From assembly GCF_900163965.1 (NCBI RefSeq), contig NZ_FULE01000046.1, positions 62,001-126,000 of the forward strand: DNA of 64,000 nt, read 5' to 3'. The stretch comes from Vibrio ruber DSM 16370 (GTDB lineage: Bacteria > Pseudomonadota > Gammaproteobacteria > Enterobacterales > Vibrionaceae). A program made the position numbers and the translations under genes. The number at the start of each line of letters is the position of its first letter. Within the stretch, counting starts at the first letter, position 1. Below, one piece after another: positions 22,401 through 32,700 of the stretch. The notes below the pieces were generated by a model. It was given only the letters and a program-made list of their open reading frames with translations, did not search any database and was not told the DNA's origin.

Positions 22401-24166
22401 GTGGTGGTGAAGTGTTTGCCACAGCGAGCCCGGAAAAATGGCCAGTGTTGGAATCACTAGGTGTTCGGCATGTGATGAACTCCCGGACTCTGGATTTCGC
22501 CGAGCAAATTATGCAAGAAACACAAGGTCTCGGTGTGGACGTTGTTCTTAATAGCCTGACCGGTGATTTCATCCCTAAAAGCTTGAACATTCTGGCTCAT
22601 GAAGGTGTGTTTGTTGAAATCGGTAAACGGGATCGTGAACTGTGGGGAGAAGAGCAGATTCATCAAATACGTCCGGATGCACATTTCAGCCTGATTGATT
22701 TGATGGCGACTACTGGCTCACAGCCACAAATATTTGCTCCTTTGGCTCAGATGTTATCTGAAGGGTTAGAGCAAGGCGATTATCAGCCACTACCTTCAAA
22801 GATCTTTCCGGCAGACAAAGCTGTACAGGCTTTTCGTTTTATGCAGCAAGCGAGACATACTGGAAAAATTGTGTTGGATATGCAGATGTCGTCTGCCATA
22901 CAGGAACGTAAATCCGGGCAAGCTTTTCTCTCTGTGGAGCGGAGCTATCTGATCACCGGCGGTTTAAAAGGGCTCGGTCTCTTGATTGCTCAGTGGTTGG
23001 TTGAATGTGGTGTCCGGCATATTGCTTTAATTGGCCGCTCAGCTCCTGACGATTCTGCTTTATCAACAATTCGTGCACTTCGCGACAGCGGGGCTGACGT
23101 TCAAATTTATCAAGTTGATGTGACATCGTATGATGAAATGGCAACACTCTTTCAGCAAATTGATCACGTAATGCCACCGCTTGCCGGTGTCATACATGCA
23201 GCCGGCGTTTTGCAAGATGGTGTGTTATCCAAGCAGAGTTGGGCACAATTTTCTAAGGTATTGTCACCAAAAGTGGATGGAGCCTGGCTTCTACATCATT
23301 TCACACAGCATATGGATCTCGATATGTTTACGCTGTTCTCATCAGCAACTGCATTGATTGGTAATGCCGGACAGAGTAATCATGCCGCTGCGAACAGTTT
23401 TCTTGATGCACTGGCAGGCTATCGTCACTCGCTTGGGCTCCCGGGATTAAGTATAAACTGGGGAGCTTGGTCTGATGTGGGGTCAGCCGCGTCACATTCA
23501 CTCCTTGAACGTATTCAAATGAAAGGACTGGGTGTCATTACTCCACAACAAGGACTGCGTGCATTTGAATTCTTATGTTTGCCTCAGGTAGCTCATCAGG
23601 TTGGAGTCATGCCTGCCCATTGGGATGTGCTTCGTCAGGAATTAAAAAGTAAAGGAAGATGGTCAGATTTCCTGGAAGCTTTTGATGTGACTGATAACAG
23701 TACTGTTCCGATGATGCAGGAGCACTCGGCTCCAAAACACAATATCCGTGAGCAGCTTACTCAAAGCGCGCAGCAATCACACTTTGCTCAGATGTCCCGT
23801 TATCTCGAAGGTGTGGTTAAAACGATTTTGCAGTTGGATCAACATGATTCTGTAACGAGCGATCGTCCTTTACAGGAACTGGGAATGGATTCTTTGATGG
23901 CCGTAGAGCTACGCAATGTCATCGGTACCGGTACAGGGCTGAGATTAGCGTCAACCCTGTTGTTTACTTATCCAACGATTGAACAGCTCAGCCATTATCT
24001 TCTGTCAGAGTTATTTCCGGTGGAATCAGAGGAAGCGATTTCAGTTCCCGAATCATACTCAGATACTCCGGCTTCTTTATCGGACATTGATTCAATTACG
24101 CAGATTTCAGAACAGGAACTCGAACAAATGCTGGGGGGATTCTATCAGCCCCAAGAGGAAGTATGA
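16421..24166 (+). CDS. Type I PKS module KS-AT-DH-cMT-ER-KR-ACP
   Basis: The largest module, 2581 residues, with every optional domain. KS: DTACSSS (about 203), EAHGTGTPLGDP, NIGHLEV. AT: FTGQGSQY, GHSVGEYAAAC (about 653), VSHAFHSP (malonyl type). DH: DDHRVYDQVVIP, with Asp at the usual Gly, and HPTLLDGCFQ. cMT: SAM loop EIGGGTGGTT (about 1445). ER: substrate half plus HAAAGGVG (about 1975). KR: TGGLKGLG (about 2180) and NHAAANSF, where His replaces the usual catalytic Tyr, so this KR may be slow or inactive unless Ser and Lys suffice. ACP: GMDSLM (about 2490). A methylated, fully reduced extension is expected if the KR works. The last four bases overlap the next start (ATGA). Confidence 0.95.
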   Translation: MRDNSQNDRQRLLKALTALEKMEGKLKSLTTAQNEPIAIVAVDCCFPGSVNDPDAYWQMLLSGEDAIDDIPEGRWSAEILESLSQDVSMIRQGGFIEQIEQFDAAFFGISPREAIDMDPRQRLLLETTWSALERGNLSPERLMGSNTGVFIGYSGAEYINEQNRIAPERVNGYMGTGSAPSVAAGRISYILGLKGPSSVVDTACSSSLVAVHMACESLRRDECKQAIVGAANLIVSPQTSIMFARSGMLSEDSRCKPFDDSANGYVRGEGCAVIILKRLSKAIADGNEILAVIKGSAVNHDGTSSGLTVPNVHAQEEVIRQALKNAGMTPDDIDYIEAHGTGTPLGDPIEVGALTSVFHQPEVRNRPLWIGSVKSNIGHLEVCAGMASLIKVVLALKNRRIPAHLHFHRPNTHIDWEDTSVQVVREEMAWPESGTNLPCAGVSAFGFSGTNVHMVISSAPDYESPLSVKEKPPREQILTLSAKSGQALSDLVQRYIDFLKPSNSGREYPLEHICYSANVGRTHFRHRLALHGHTHDSLYRQLQDFQKASLAQKTAPFSGNKDIVLLFTGQGSQYIGMGKELYDTIPYFRQVVDQCDAILQPILGCSILPMLWDESQSARIHQTQYTQPALFVLEYALTKLWQSWGIQPSAVVGHSVGEYAAACIAGVFSLNDALLLIAMRGKLMSELPGEGAMVAVMAPASDLVDIIHPFAESLSIAACNTPTQTVLSGSEDAMQQVLDILKQQDISAYSLEVSHAFHSPLMQPMLDEFRIVAERVTYHRPTIKIISNVTGHLADERLMSPEYWVEHVTAPVRFMESITNLQTQLRGEIRYLEVGPKPVLLKMVQQCFKQQQLYVLASIQPEIPDTESMMATLGQLYTDGASVLWQNFYQNFALQFCSLPTYAFQRQRFWFDSFTQSERPHKEYTYSSVATHSGAHPLSGKLLQSPVPIFALELSRMKDAFWDDHRVYDQVVIPGAAFLETGFAVAKAQFPDKVFVLEDMNIRAMLSFSAQDADPLHLQTVLQPEQKRTRFSIYSRQQDASECAWTEHASGFFQVTEPSVESSEFPEWIENASVVDGKTLYHVQDSGVFYGPAFQSVSSLYFSRTGSAAAWLEVADAIDTSAWIFHPTLLDGCFQTVGALMKQQNMLDGLYIPVKIGRFYMHQPVGDSVWCVVEQVTDNREIKVADLVFYDAEKRQVGYLESLQLHWVETLHLQEQSEISASGDFSDDWLYSIFWQQKHLYTQQGQIGLSVALKDVDFQRCILSESSHDLGLISQVFDQLSLVYVKQAFEVLGWSWKVGDVFSTGQLATDFAVHPNHIRLLNRMLEILSEAELLELDGEKWRVCQTFEPLDLESDIADTTDMLLAHFPETVSALRLLKRCGEKLADVITDRTDPIQLLFPGGDLSDTTAVYENMPEAQLMNRQMQLCLQSLIKSRPAYRGLRILEIGGGTGGTTSSLLGMLADVACEYTFTDISPSFTAKAKVRFSDYDFVKYQVLDIESFPQSQGFQLGDYDIIIAANVLHATQNMTRTMTHVKSLLAPGGVCLILEGTIRQRWLDLTFGMTTGWWSFQDDALRPDYPLMSSSQWQLLSEAVSLESFTLVQPKAKTSQAVILAQSPAVSEYSDHYLFLAEDYCAPSCHEVMNHYGLNCTVVVRGDAYCKIDAYNYMIREDEATDYIRLLQDINHEQGTQTQILYAWESGISQDLAENHPLAAVSQQNCRSLLYLTQAITSVQLPASLTFATQGAQPVAGFDCPNVAQSSLWGMAKVIAMEHPELHCRRIDLDPQGDHHSNLLYLIDELLNDCGDEQVALRDGNRYVARMAHYYHEKKLVADGDNCQLRISEPGNLSTMQYAVSHRRKPTAGEVEIEVKASGLNFMDVLDALGLYPDPRPGGLGGECAGVVVSVGENVEGIQVGDKVMAMAPGAFGRFVYTNAHLVMPIPTAMTFEAAATVPVAFLTAIYALRHVAQIQPGQRVLIHAAAGGVGMAAIQVVQACGGEVFATASPEKWPVLESLGVRHVMNSRTLDFAEQIMQETQGLGVDVVLNSLTGDFIPKSLNILAHEGVFVEIGKRDRELWGEEQIHQIRPDAHFSLIDLMATTGSQPQIFAPLAQMLSEGLEQGDYQPLPSKIFPADKAVQAFRFMQQARHTGKIVLDMQMSSAIQERKSGQAFLSVERSYLITGGLKGLGLLIAQWLVECGVRHIALIGRSAPDDSALSTIRALRDSGADVQIYQVDVTSYDEMATLFQQIDHVMPPLAGVIHAAGVLQDGVLSKQSWAQFSKVLSPKVDGAWLLHHFTQHMDLDMFTLFSSATALIGNAGQSNHAAANSFLDALAGYRHSLGLPGLSINWGAWSDVGSAASHSLLERIQMKGLGVITPQQGLRAFEFLCLPQVAHQVGVMPAHWDVLRQELKSKGRWSDFLEAFDVTDNSTVPMMQEHSAPKHNIREQLTQSAQQSHFAQMSRYLEGVVKTILQLDQHDSVTSDRPLQELGMDSLMAVELRNVIGTGTGLRLASTLLFTYPTIEQLSHYLLSELFPVESEEAISVPESYSDTPASLSDIDSITQISEQELEQMLGGFYQPQEEV

Positions 24167-27100
24167 GCCTTATGGAAAAATATTTACAGCAGATCGGACA
24201 TTTATCCCGGAACCAGTTATTGCTGCTGGCTGCCCGCCAGCAGCAATCTTTGGAACATCAGCAGCAGTCAGCAGAGCAACGTTCGATAGAGAAACGACCG
24301 GACGTTCAGGAACCGATAGCCATTGTTGGTATGGCTTGCCGATTCCCTGGAGATGTCCGTGATCCTCAGTCTTTCTGGGAGGCTCTGGAAAATGGTCGCG
24401 ATCTCATGTGCCAGCCTGAAGCGATAGGACGACAATTTGACTCGCGGCATCCGGAAGATCTTTGTATGGGATTACTCCGTGATATTGACTTATTTGATGC
24501 GGCATTTTTCGGGTTGTCTGAACGGGAAGTTGAGCAAATGGATCCGCAACAGCGTCTGCTGTTGGAAGTTAGCTGGGAAGCTTTGGAATGTGCAGGGTAT
24601 AACCCTAGAGGGCAGAAAGAATCACTGACAGGGGTTTTTATCGGTATTAGTTCAAACGATTACGGGCGTTTTTCGACCGGGGGAGATAAGCCCTCTCTTT
24701 ATAGTCTGACAGGAAATGCCGGTAGTGTCGCTGCCGGACGTATTGCCTACATGCTGGGACTCCAGGGGCCGACAGTATCCATTGATACTGCCTGTTCTTC
24801 ATCTCTGGTTAGCCTTCATTTAGCGTGCCAGAGTTTAAAAATGGGAGAAAGCAATATGGCACTTGTAGGTGGTGTGAATCTGATTCTCGATCCCTACAAT
24901 ACAGCAAGTTTTTACGATGCTGGCATGTTGGCATCTGACGGTCATTGTAAAACATTCGATGCTTCAGCAGATGGGTTTGCCAGAGCCGAAGGCTGTGGAA
25001 TGGTTGTTTTGAAACGTCTGAGTGATGCTCAAAGAGACGGGGATAATATTCGGGCTGTTATTTCAGGAAGTGCTGTTAATCAGGATGGGCGTAGTCAGGG
25101 GCTAACGGCTCCAAATGAACTATCTCAGGTCAAATTATTACGTGCAGCACTGAAAAATGCCGGTATGAGTACTTCTGATATTGATTATATCGAGTGCCAT
25201 GGTACGGGAACGGCTTTAGGTGATCCGATAGAATTTTCTGCCCTTGCGACTGTATTTGGTGATGATCAGGCGCGCCGGGGAAATCTAATTATGGGTGCTG
25301 TGAAAACCAATATGGGCCATGCAGAAGCGGCTTCTGGTATGGCTGGACTTTTGAAAACTATATTATCGATCGAACATGGTGTTATTCCGCCAAATAAACA
25401 TTTTCATCATCCCAGTCCTCATATTTTATGGGAGAAATTACCAGTAGAATTTCCGACACAATGTATGATGTGGAGTGATACAGAACATCCCCGGACAGCA
25501 GGGATTAGCGCGTTCGGATTTAGCGGGACGAATGCTCATATTGTATTGACACAAGCACCAGAGAAAACCTTGCAGAAAGTGAACCAGGCAGAGCGTTCCC
25601 ATCATATATTGACATTATCTGCAGAAACCTCCGAGGCATTGGCGACGCTGGCAAAACGTTACAATGAAATGTTATCCGATAAGGAATATTTTGTTGGTGA
25701 TGTCGGTTTCAGCGCCAATTTCGGAAGGTATGCTGCATCCCATCGGTTAGCTATTGTTGCCGAAAATACAACACAGCTTAAAGCTCTGATAACACAATAT
25801 ATTCAGGGAACTCCATCTTTACAGATTAACCATGCATACAGTGAAAACGAGAAAAAAATCGCATTTCTTTTTTCCGGACAGGGTTCTCAGTATGCAGGCA
25901 TGGGATATGATTTGTACCGCTCTTCTCCGGTTTTCAGACAGGTGATCGACCGTTGTGAAACAATTCTGGCGTCAGAACTTGATTATGCACTTACTTCGTT
26001 ATTATGGGGTGAACATACTCATCTTATGCGCCAGACTGAATATACACAACCAGTTTTGTTTGCGTTTGAATATGCACTGGCAACATTGTGGCAATCATGG
26101 GGGATTCAGCCGGATATATTAATCGGGCACAGTTTGGGGGAATATGTTGCAGCTTGCATTGCAGGTGTTTTTAGTCTGGAAGATGGTCTGAAACTTGTAG
26201 CAACAAGAGGACGTTTGCTAACAGTACGATGTCAGCCCGGCAGTATGATGAGTATTGCGGCACCAACTGATGTCGTTGCGACTATGATTCTTTCATTCCC
26301 TGGGGTCGTTATTGCCGCTGAAAATGGTCCGGCAAGTACAGTTGTTGCCGGAGATACCGATTGTATACTGGCATTGGAAGCCCATCTACAGGCACAGTCG
26401 TTGACGTATCAGATGCTGGTTGTTTCTCATGCGTTCCATTCACCGCTGGTCGAGCCGATGTGTGAAGCCTTTACGGAAGTGTTATCCCAAATTAAATGGG
26501 CTCGGCCTCAGCTTCCCGTGATATCTAATCTGACCGGCGAGCTTGCCGGTGAACAATTGTGTACCCCAGAGTACTGGCTTAATCATTTGTGTGAGCCAGT
26601 AAAATTTTATCAGGGAGTGCAACGGCTTGATGCTGATGGTGTGGATACCTATCTGGAAGTCGGTCCGTCGGCAACTTTATTGAGTATGGCTCGTCAATGT
26701 TTTCCATCCTCAATAAAACCAGTGCTCTGGTTACCTTCGCTTCGGCGGGGACATGACGAATGGCTGCAAATATTGACTGCAGCTTCTCAGCTTTATGTTT
26801 ATGGACAGTCATTAGACTGGCAGTCACTTGAGCAGGGATTTCATCGTCAGCGAGTCACGTTACCAACTTATCCGTTTGAGGTTACTGGCCGATCATTCTG
26901 GTGCCAGAAGCAAGAGAAATCGTCTTTATCTCATCATGTAACAGCTCACTCTATTAATAATATTGATGATATAGACTCGGTATTATTGCCTCAGATTATT
27001 CCAATGGCTGAGGATGAATGGCTATGTTGTCTGACACTGGATCAGCATCACCCTGATTTTTTACAGGATCACCGTGTTCAGGGGACTGTTGTTGTACCTG

Positions 27101-29727
27101 CTGCCATGTTTATTGAACTGGCACTTGAAGCTGGAAGAGTCGTTCTGAAAGATGGACCTTTGTCTTTAAGTTCGATTGATATATTACGGATGCTGGTTAT
27201 TCCTGATGGTGAAAAGATTGACGTTCAGGTTAAGATCAAACTGCTTCAAGATGGTACCTATCGTTTTTCGATCCACAGCCACCAGTTCCGCTGGGAGCAG
27301 CACTGTAGTGGAATCATTGAGTCTACGATACAGGTCAGGAACACCCCCCAGCACTCTTTGCAGCAAATTCAGCAGCAATGCCGCCAAGAGATTTCGATGT
27401 CGGAATATTATACACATATGGCTCAGGGCGGACTGGAACTTGGGCGTCAGTTTCAGACACTAAAGCAAATCTGGAATGGTGAGCAAGTGGCTTTGGCTCG
27501 GATTGGACTTTTGGAGGAAAGCGAGCAAAAGGGTTATTGTTTGCACCCACTGCTGATGGATGCTTGTTTTCAGATACTGTCCACATTAATTCCCGAAGAT
27601 GATGAGGCTCTTTATCTTCCCCGTGCGGTCAATCAGATCCGACTTTTTTCTAAACCAGATTCTGCACAGGTATGGGCGACCGCCCGACTAATCTCGTATT
27701 CACCGGAACGGCTACAGGCCGATTTTGAGCTTATCACTGATGATGGTCAGCTTGTCGCTATGATCGAAGGGTTACAACTGGTTCCTTTTTCTGGTCAGCA
27801 CGCTACACCGATGACCTTTTATCAGCGTCAGTGGATTGAGTGGAAGCCCGATGAGAATGAAGATTTCCCTCTGGTTCAGCAAACATGGCTCATATTCGCC
27901 GATCAGTCGGGATTTGCGCAAAAGCTGGCTGATATTTTGGCCGATGAAGGACATCAGGTAACTTTAGCCTATGCAGATTCAATACCGTCTGAATCGGTTG
28001 GTCATTCACACAATCAACTGGTATTAGATCCGAACGATAAGTGCGGATTTGAACAGTTGTTATCTATTTGGGGCGTACAGATAGAATCGACTGATAACTT
28101 GCATATTGTTTATTGCTGGAGTCTGGATACTTATGATGATGTGGTACAGAGTAGTCGTCTGAATGGTGCAGGCATCCTAAATCTGATCCAAGCGGTACCC
28201 AAAACGTTAGGTTCCGATATCCCTCAACTGACATTCGTGACGGAACAAGTTCACTCTGTTTTTAATGGAACAGAAGACCCGGTCATGAATCCGGCAAGCG
28301 CTATGTTATGGGGAATAGCTGATGTGATACGAATAGAACACCCTGAATTTGGTTGTCTTTCTGTGGATCTTCAGTGTGATGAACAGTCTGGATATATAGA
28401 ACAGGCCCGACAATTATGTCGGCTGATCCACCGGCATGGCAAAGTGGATCAGGTTGCCATTCGTCGGGGAAGCTTGTGGAAAGCAGAACTTCGATCAGTG
28501 GTACCTTCGCAACAAAGTCATACCAATATTCGTCATGATCGTAGTTATCTGGTTACCGGTGCTTTTGGTGGTATTGGTCAGCAGGTTACAACATGGCTTG
28601 CTGAACAAGGTGCCGGGCATCTGATATTGCTGAGCCGGAGCGAGCCTCAGGAAGCACCGGATGTTCTGGAAGAACGGCTAGGTGTGCCAGTGACCGTTTT
28701 GACATGTGATGTCTCAAAGGCTGAGTCACTGAATTTTGCTCTTTCTCAGGTATCAGAACAGATATTCCCTCTGGCTGGAATATTACATTTAGCCGGAGAA
28801 GCACATGATACTGTTCTGATGAAACAGACGTGGGATGATTTTTCCCGGGTGCTCGCACCCAAGGTATGGGGAAGCTGGCATTTACATCAGTTCACTGAAG
28901 AACGTGCTATTGATCTCGACTTTTTTGTCTGTTTTTCATCGGTTGCTTCATTATTTGGTTCTGCCGGACAAGCTGCTTACGCATCAGCTAATGCCTTTAT
29001 GGATGGGTTAATGCAGTACCGTTGCCAACGTGGTTTACCCGGCATCAGCATCAACTGGGGACGTTGGGATGATACCGGAATGGCAAAGCAGGTCTCCGGA
29101 CACTTGGAGAAAGTGGGATTACTGCCTATCTCTGCTGAACAGGGGGTACAGGCACTTTTCTGGTTACTGGGTACAAATGAGAGCCAGATTGGAGCGTTCA
29201 ATATCGATTGGGTACGATTCTTTGAGTATCTGCCTGAAGGTCTGCACCTTTCTATTCTGGATTCAGTTCGTCAGACTATTTCTACTCAAAGTACTTCTAT
29301 TCAGAGTAATCATGCAGTTAGTCCAGAGATAACACAGTGGCACCATTTGCCACCGACAGAACAACAGCAACAACTGGAGATTTATGTTCGCCGACAGGTG
29401 ACATCGTTGCTTGGTCATGGGACGGACCGACATGTCCGGCCAAGAGACAAGTTTTTTGATATTGGCTTTGATTCCATGATGGCGGTTGAATTGAAAAATC
29501 GACTTCAGTCTGGTTTAGGCCTGACTCTTTCTCCGACTTTATTGTTTGACTATCCCAACCTTCAGGCTCTGAGCTGCTATCTCGGAGAACTGGTTTTTGA
29601 ACAAAGTCATGATGATGAGTCTGATCCGACACAGGCAGTTTCGGGGAATGTTGATGACATTAAATCACTGGATGACAGTGACATTGATAAGTTACTTGAT
29701 GATTTAATTGAGGAAAATGTATTGTGA
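24163..29727 (+). CDS. Type I PKS module KS-AT-DH-KR-ACP
   Basis: Single module of 1854 residues. KS: DTACSSS (about 210), ECHGTGTALGDP (Cys for the common Ala, His kept), NMGHAEA. AT: FSGQGSQY, GHSLGEYVAAC (about 655), VSHAFHSP (malonyl type). DH: QDHRVQGTVVVP and HPLLMDACFQ, both catalytic residues present. KR: TGAFGGIG (about 1463), AYASANAF with Tyr, and an Asp in the region of the LDD motif (EAHD), so probably B-type. ACP: GFDSMM (about 1770). The acidic C-terminus resembles the docking tails of the neighbouring proteins. An alpha,beta-unsaturated extension is expected. The start overlaps the preceding stop as ATGA, which indicates translational coupling. Confidence 0.95.
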   Translation: MSLMEKYLQQIGHLSRNQLLLLAARQQQSLEHQQQSAEQRSIEKRPDVQEPIAIVGMACRFPGDVRDPQSFWEALENGRDLMCQPEAIGRQFDSRHPEDLCMGLLRDIDLFDAAFFGLSEREVEQMDPQQRLLLEVSWEALECAGYNPRGQKESLTGVFIGISSNDYGRFSTGGDKPSLYSLTGNAGSVAAGRIAYMLGLQGPTVSIDTACSSSLVSLHLACQSLKMGESNMALVGGVNLILDPYNTASFYDAGMLASDGHCKTFDASADGFARAEGCGMVVLKRLSDAQRDGDNIRAVISGSAVNQDGRSQGLTAPNELSQVKLLRAALKNAGMSTSDIDYIECHGTGTALGDPIEFSALATVFGDDQARRGNLIMGAVKTNMGHAEAASGMAGLLKTILSIEHGVIPPNKHFHHPSPHILWEKLPVEFPTQCMMWSDTEHPRTAGISAFGFSGTNAHIVLTQAPEKTLQKVNQAERSHHILTLSAETSEALATLAKRYNEMLSDKEYFVGDVGFSANFGRYAASHRLAIVAENTTQLKALITQYIQGTPSLQINHAYSENEKKIAFLFSGQGSQYAGMGYDLYRSSPVFRQVIDRCETILASELDYALTSLLWGEHTHLMRQTEYTQPVLFAFEYALATLWQSWGIQPDILIGHSLGEYVAACIAGVFSLEDGLKLVATRGRLLTVRCQPGSMMSIAAPTDVVATMILSFPGVVIAAENGPASTVVAGDTDCILALEAHLQAQSLTYQMLVVSHAFHSPLVEPMCEAFTEVLSQIKWARPQLPVISNLTGELAGEQLCTPEYWLNHLCEPVKFYQGVQRLDADGVDTYLEVGPSATLLSMARQCFPSSIKPVLWLPSLRRGHDEWLQILTAASQLYVYGQSLDWQSLEQGFHRQRVTLPTYPFEVTGRSFWCQKQEKSSLSHHVTAHSINNIDDIDSVLLPQIIPMAEDEWLCCLTLDQHHPDFLQDHRVQGTVVVPAAMFIELALEAGRVVLKDGPLSLSSIDILRMLVIPDGEKIDVQVKIKLLQDGTYRFSIHSHQFRWEQHCSGIIESTIQVRNTPQHSLQQIQQQCRQEISMSEYYTHMAQGGLELGRQFQTLKQIWNGEQVALARIGLLEESEQKGYCLHPLLMDACFQILSTLIPEDDEALYLPRAVNQIRLFSKPDSAQVWATARLISYSPERLQADFELITDDGQLVAMIEGLQLVPFSGQHATPMTFYQRQWIEWKPDENEDFPLVQQTWLIFADQSGFAQKLADILADEGHQVTLAYADSIPSESVGHSHNQLVLDPNDKCGFEQLLSIWGVQIESTDNLHIVYCWSLDTYDDVVQSSRLNGAGILNLIQAVPKTLGSDIPQLTFVTEQVHSVFNGTEDPVMNPASAMLWGIADVIRIEHPEFGCLSVDLQCDEQSGYIEQARQLCRLIHRHGKVDQVAIRRGSLWKAELRSVVPSQQSHTNIRHDRSYLVTGAFGGIGQQVTTWLAEQGAGHLILLSRSEPQEAPDVLEERLGVPVTVLTCDVSKAESLNFALSQVSEQIFPLAGILHLAGEAHDTVLMKQTWDDFSRVLAPKVWGSWHLHQFTEERAIDLDFFVCFSSVASLFGSAGQAAYASANAFMDGLMQYRCQRGLPGISINWGRWDDTGMAKQVSGHLEKVGLLPISAEQGVQALFWLLGTNESQIGAFNIDWVRFFEYLPEGLHLSILDSVRQTISTQSTSIQSNHAVSPEITQWHHLPPTEQQQQLEIYVRRQVTSLLGHGTDRHVRPRDKFFDIGFDSMMAVELKNRLQSGLGLTLSPTLLFDYPNLQALSCYLGELVFEQSHDDESDPTQAVSGNVDDIKSLDDSDIDKLLDDLIEENVL

Positions 29728-32700
29728 TGAAGTCGTTTATTGATGAACTTAAGGGAATGTCTCCGAAGCAACTGATGTTATTGGCAGCTCAGATGAAACG
29801 TGAATTGACTGTGGTACAAAAACGACAACATGAGGCTATTGCCATTGTGGGAATGGGCTGTCGTTTTCCGGGGGGCGTCACAACTCCGGAAGTCTACTGG
29901 GAGAGACTTTGTGAAGGATATGATGGTATCTCAGATGTTCCTGCGGATCGCTGGGATAATGAGAAATACTACGATCCGGATATCCGGGCTCCTTGGAAGA
30001 TCAGGACAAAAAAGGCAGGTTTCCTTTCTGATATTGATTTGTTCGATGCGGGCTTTTTTGAAATTTCTCCCCGAGAGGCGATGAATATGGATCCCCAGCA
30101 ACGCATGTTGCTGGAGGTGAGTTGGGAAGCATTTGAACAGGCGGGAATGACTCAGGCACAACTCTATGGGAAAAATACCGGGGTATTCATCGGCATCAGT
30201 GGCGCCGAGTATTTATCTGCTCATATTCAGTCAAATCCGGATGATTTAAATGGTTACATGGGCAGTGGTTCAACGCCTAGTGTTGCTGCCGGGAGAGTTT
30301 CTTATACGTTTGGTTTGACCGGGCCCAGCATCACTTATGATACGGCATGTTCTTCATCACTTGTCGCACTCCACCATGCGGTTGAAAGCCTGAGACGTAG
30401 AGAGTGTGACAGCGCATTGGCCGGGGCAACCAATTTGATTTTGCTGCCAGAGACAAGCTCGGTCTTTTCTAAAGCACAGATGTTGTCTCCCGATGGGTAT
30501 TGTAAAACATTTGATGAGTCAGCAAATGGTTTCGTCCGGGGAGAAGGATGCGGGGTCGTTGTGCTCAAACGATTGTCCGATGCTCAGGCGGATGGTGACA
30601 ATATTCTGGCAGTGATTAGAGGGAGTGCAGTCAATCAAGATGGTGCAACAGCAGGACTGACAGTCCCCAATGGCCATGCCCAGCAGGCTGTGATTCGAGC
30701 CGCATTAGATGACGCCGGATTGACTCCAACAGCAGTTGGATATATCGAAAGTCATGGGACCGGAACGGCTTTAGGGGATCCGATTGAATTAGGTGCTCTG
30801 GGGCAGGTGTTTCGTCAGGGGTTTAGTCGGGAGCAACCGCTTTGGGTTGGCTCGGTGAAAACAAATGTTGGTCATCTGGAAGCAGCAGCAGGAATGGCGA
30901 GTCTGTGTAAGGTTGTGATGGCGTTACAAAAGCGCGCCATACCACCGCATCTGCATTTTCAAACACCGAGTTCGAAAATTTCTTGGGAGACACTTCCTGT
31001 CCGGATTCCGACACAGACTCAGGCATGGGAACCACGTGAGGAAACTCGGGTTGCCGGGATTAGTGCGTTTAGCTTTATGGGAACCAATGCCCATATTTTG
31101 GTTGAGCAGGCACCTATTCAAAAACAGCTTCCGGATGAACCGATAGCGGAACAACGAAAGGCATTCATGCTGAAACTGTCGGCTAAAAGTCTCTCGGCAT
31201 TACGGGATATCGCAGCTGATTATCTGGCGAAGCTGCAAGGTGAAAATCTATCTGGCTTGGATAAATTATGTGCTGCAAGTGCTGTTAGACGCTCCGATTT
31301 TGCGTATCGGTTGGCTGCTATAGCTGAGACTTCACAGTCGATGGCGGAACAGCTACAAGCGTTTATCGATCAGCGCCAGTCGTCAGGTTTGCTCACTTCA
31401 GAGCAAGGGGAGCAGGAGCCGAAAATTGCATTTTTGTTCACCGGTCAGGGAAGCCAATATGTCGGGATGGGGAAGAATTTATATCAGTCGGAGCCTCATT
31501 TCAGACATGTATTGGATCAAATGAATGAACAATTTCTACAGCATATGGATGTCTCTTTGTTATCTGTATTGTGGGGAGAAAATCACCATCTTCTTGATCA
31601 GACTCAGTACACACAGCCCGCTTTGTTTTCTGTTGCATATGCATTGACAGCATTGTGGGAGCAGTGGGGGATTCAGCCTGATTTTGTTATGGGGCATAGT
31701 GTTGGTGAATATGTTGCAGCATGTACGGCCGGTGTATTTTCTTGGCAAGATGGATTCTCTCTCATTTGTGCCCGTGGACGTTTGATGGCCGAATTAGCTC
31801 AGCCGGGTGGAATGTTGTCTGTTCTCGCTTCTGTCGAACAAATTAAGCCATTGATCCTCGCAGACAAAGATAATGTTGCGGTTGCAGCCGATAATGGACC
31901 ACGACAGGTTGTGCTTGCCGGCGATATTCAGACCTTAGAACGTATTCAGCAAACATTGCATACGATGGATATTACGGCAACGATGCTCAATGTTTCTCAC
32001 GGTTTCCACTCTCCATTGATGACGCCGATGTTAGACGCATTTCGTGACGAGTTGGACAAGATCAGTTTTTCTGCACCGAAATTACCGATTGTTTCCAATA
32101 TAACGGGTGAGTTGGCCGATGCTGATAAAATCTGTCAGCCTCAGTATTGGATTGACCATGTACTGGCTTGTGTTCAGTTCCGGAAAAGCATTCAGACTTT
32201 ACAACAGTTTCATGTTGATACTTATATTGAAATCGGTACCGGGAATACTTTGTTGTCAATGGGGCGTCAGGTTTCTGAGAGGCATTCGGTATCTCGTCCT
32301 GTGGTATGGCTACCTTCTTTGGATCGGGGTAAGCAGGATGAATGGCAACTGATGAAAACACTGGGATATTTATATGTCCGCCATGCAAATATCTGCTGGT
32401 CAGGTGTTTATCCTAAGGGCTTTTCAACCCGCATCGAATTACCGAGGTATCCGTTTCAACGGCGGCGTTACTGGTTTTCAGACTCTCAGAAAACACTTCG
32501 GAAGTCTGACATGACCGCTTCATATATGTTTTCTGAAGGAAACTCATTGCTTGGAAAGCAGCTTTCTTTGCCAGCAGATGGTGATATTCGTTTTGAAAAA
32601 TATGTCCAGTCTGACATGTCGGTGATACTACGCGATCACTTTTTGCTGGGACATTGTGTCATTTCAACATCCTACTATGCTGAAATGTTGTGGCTTCTGG

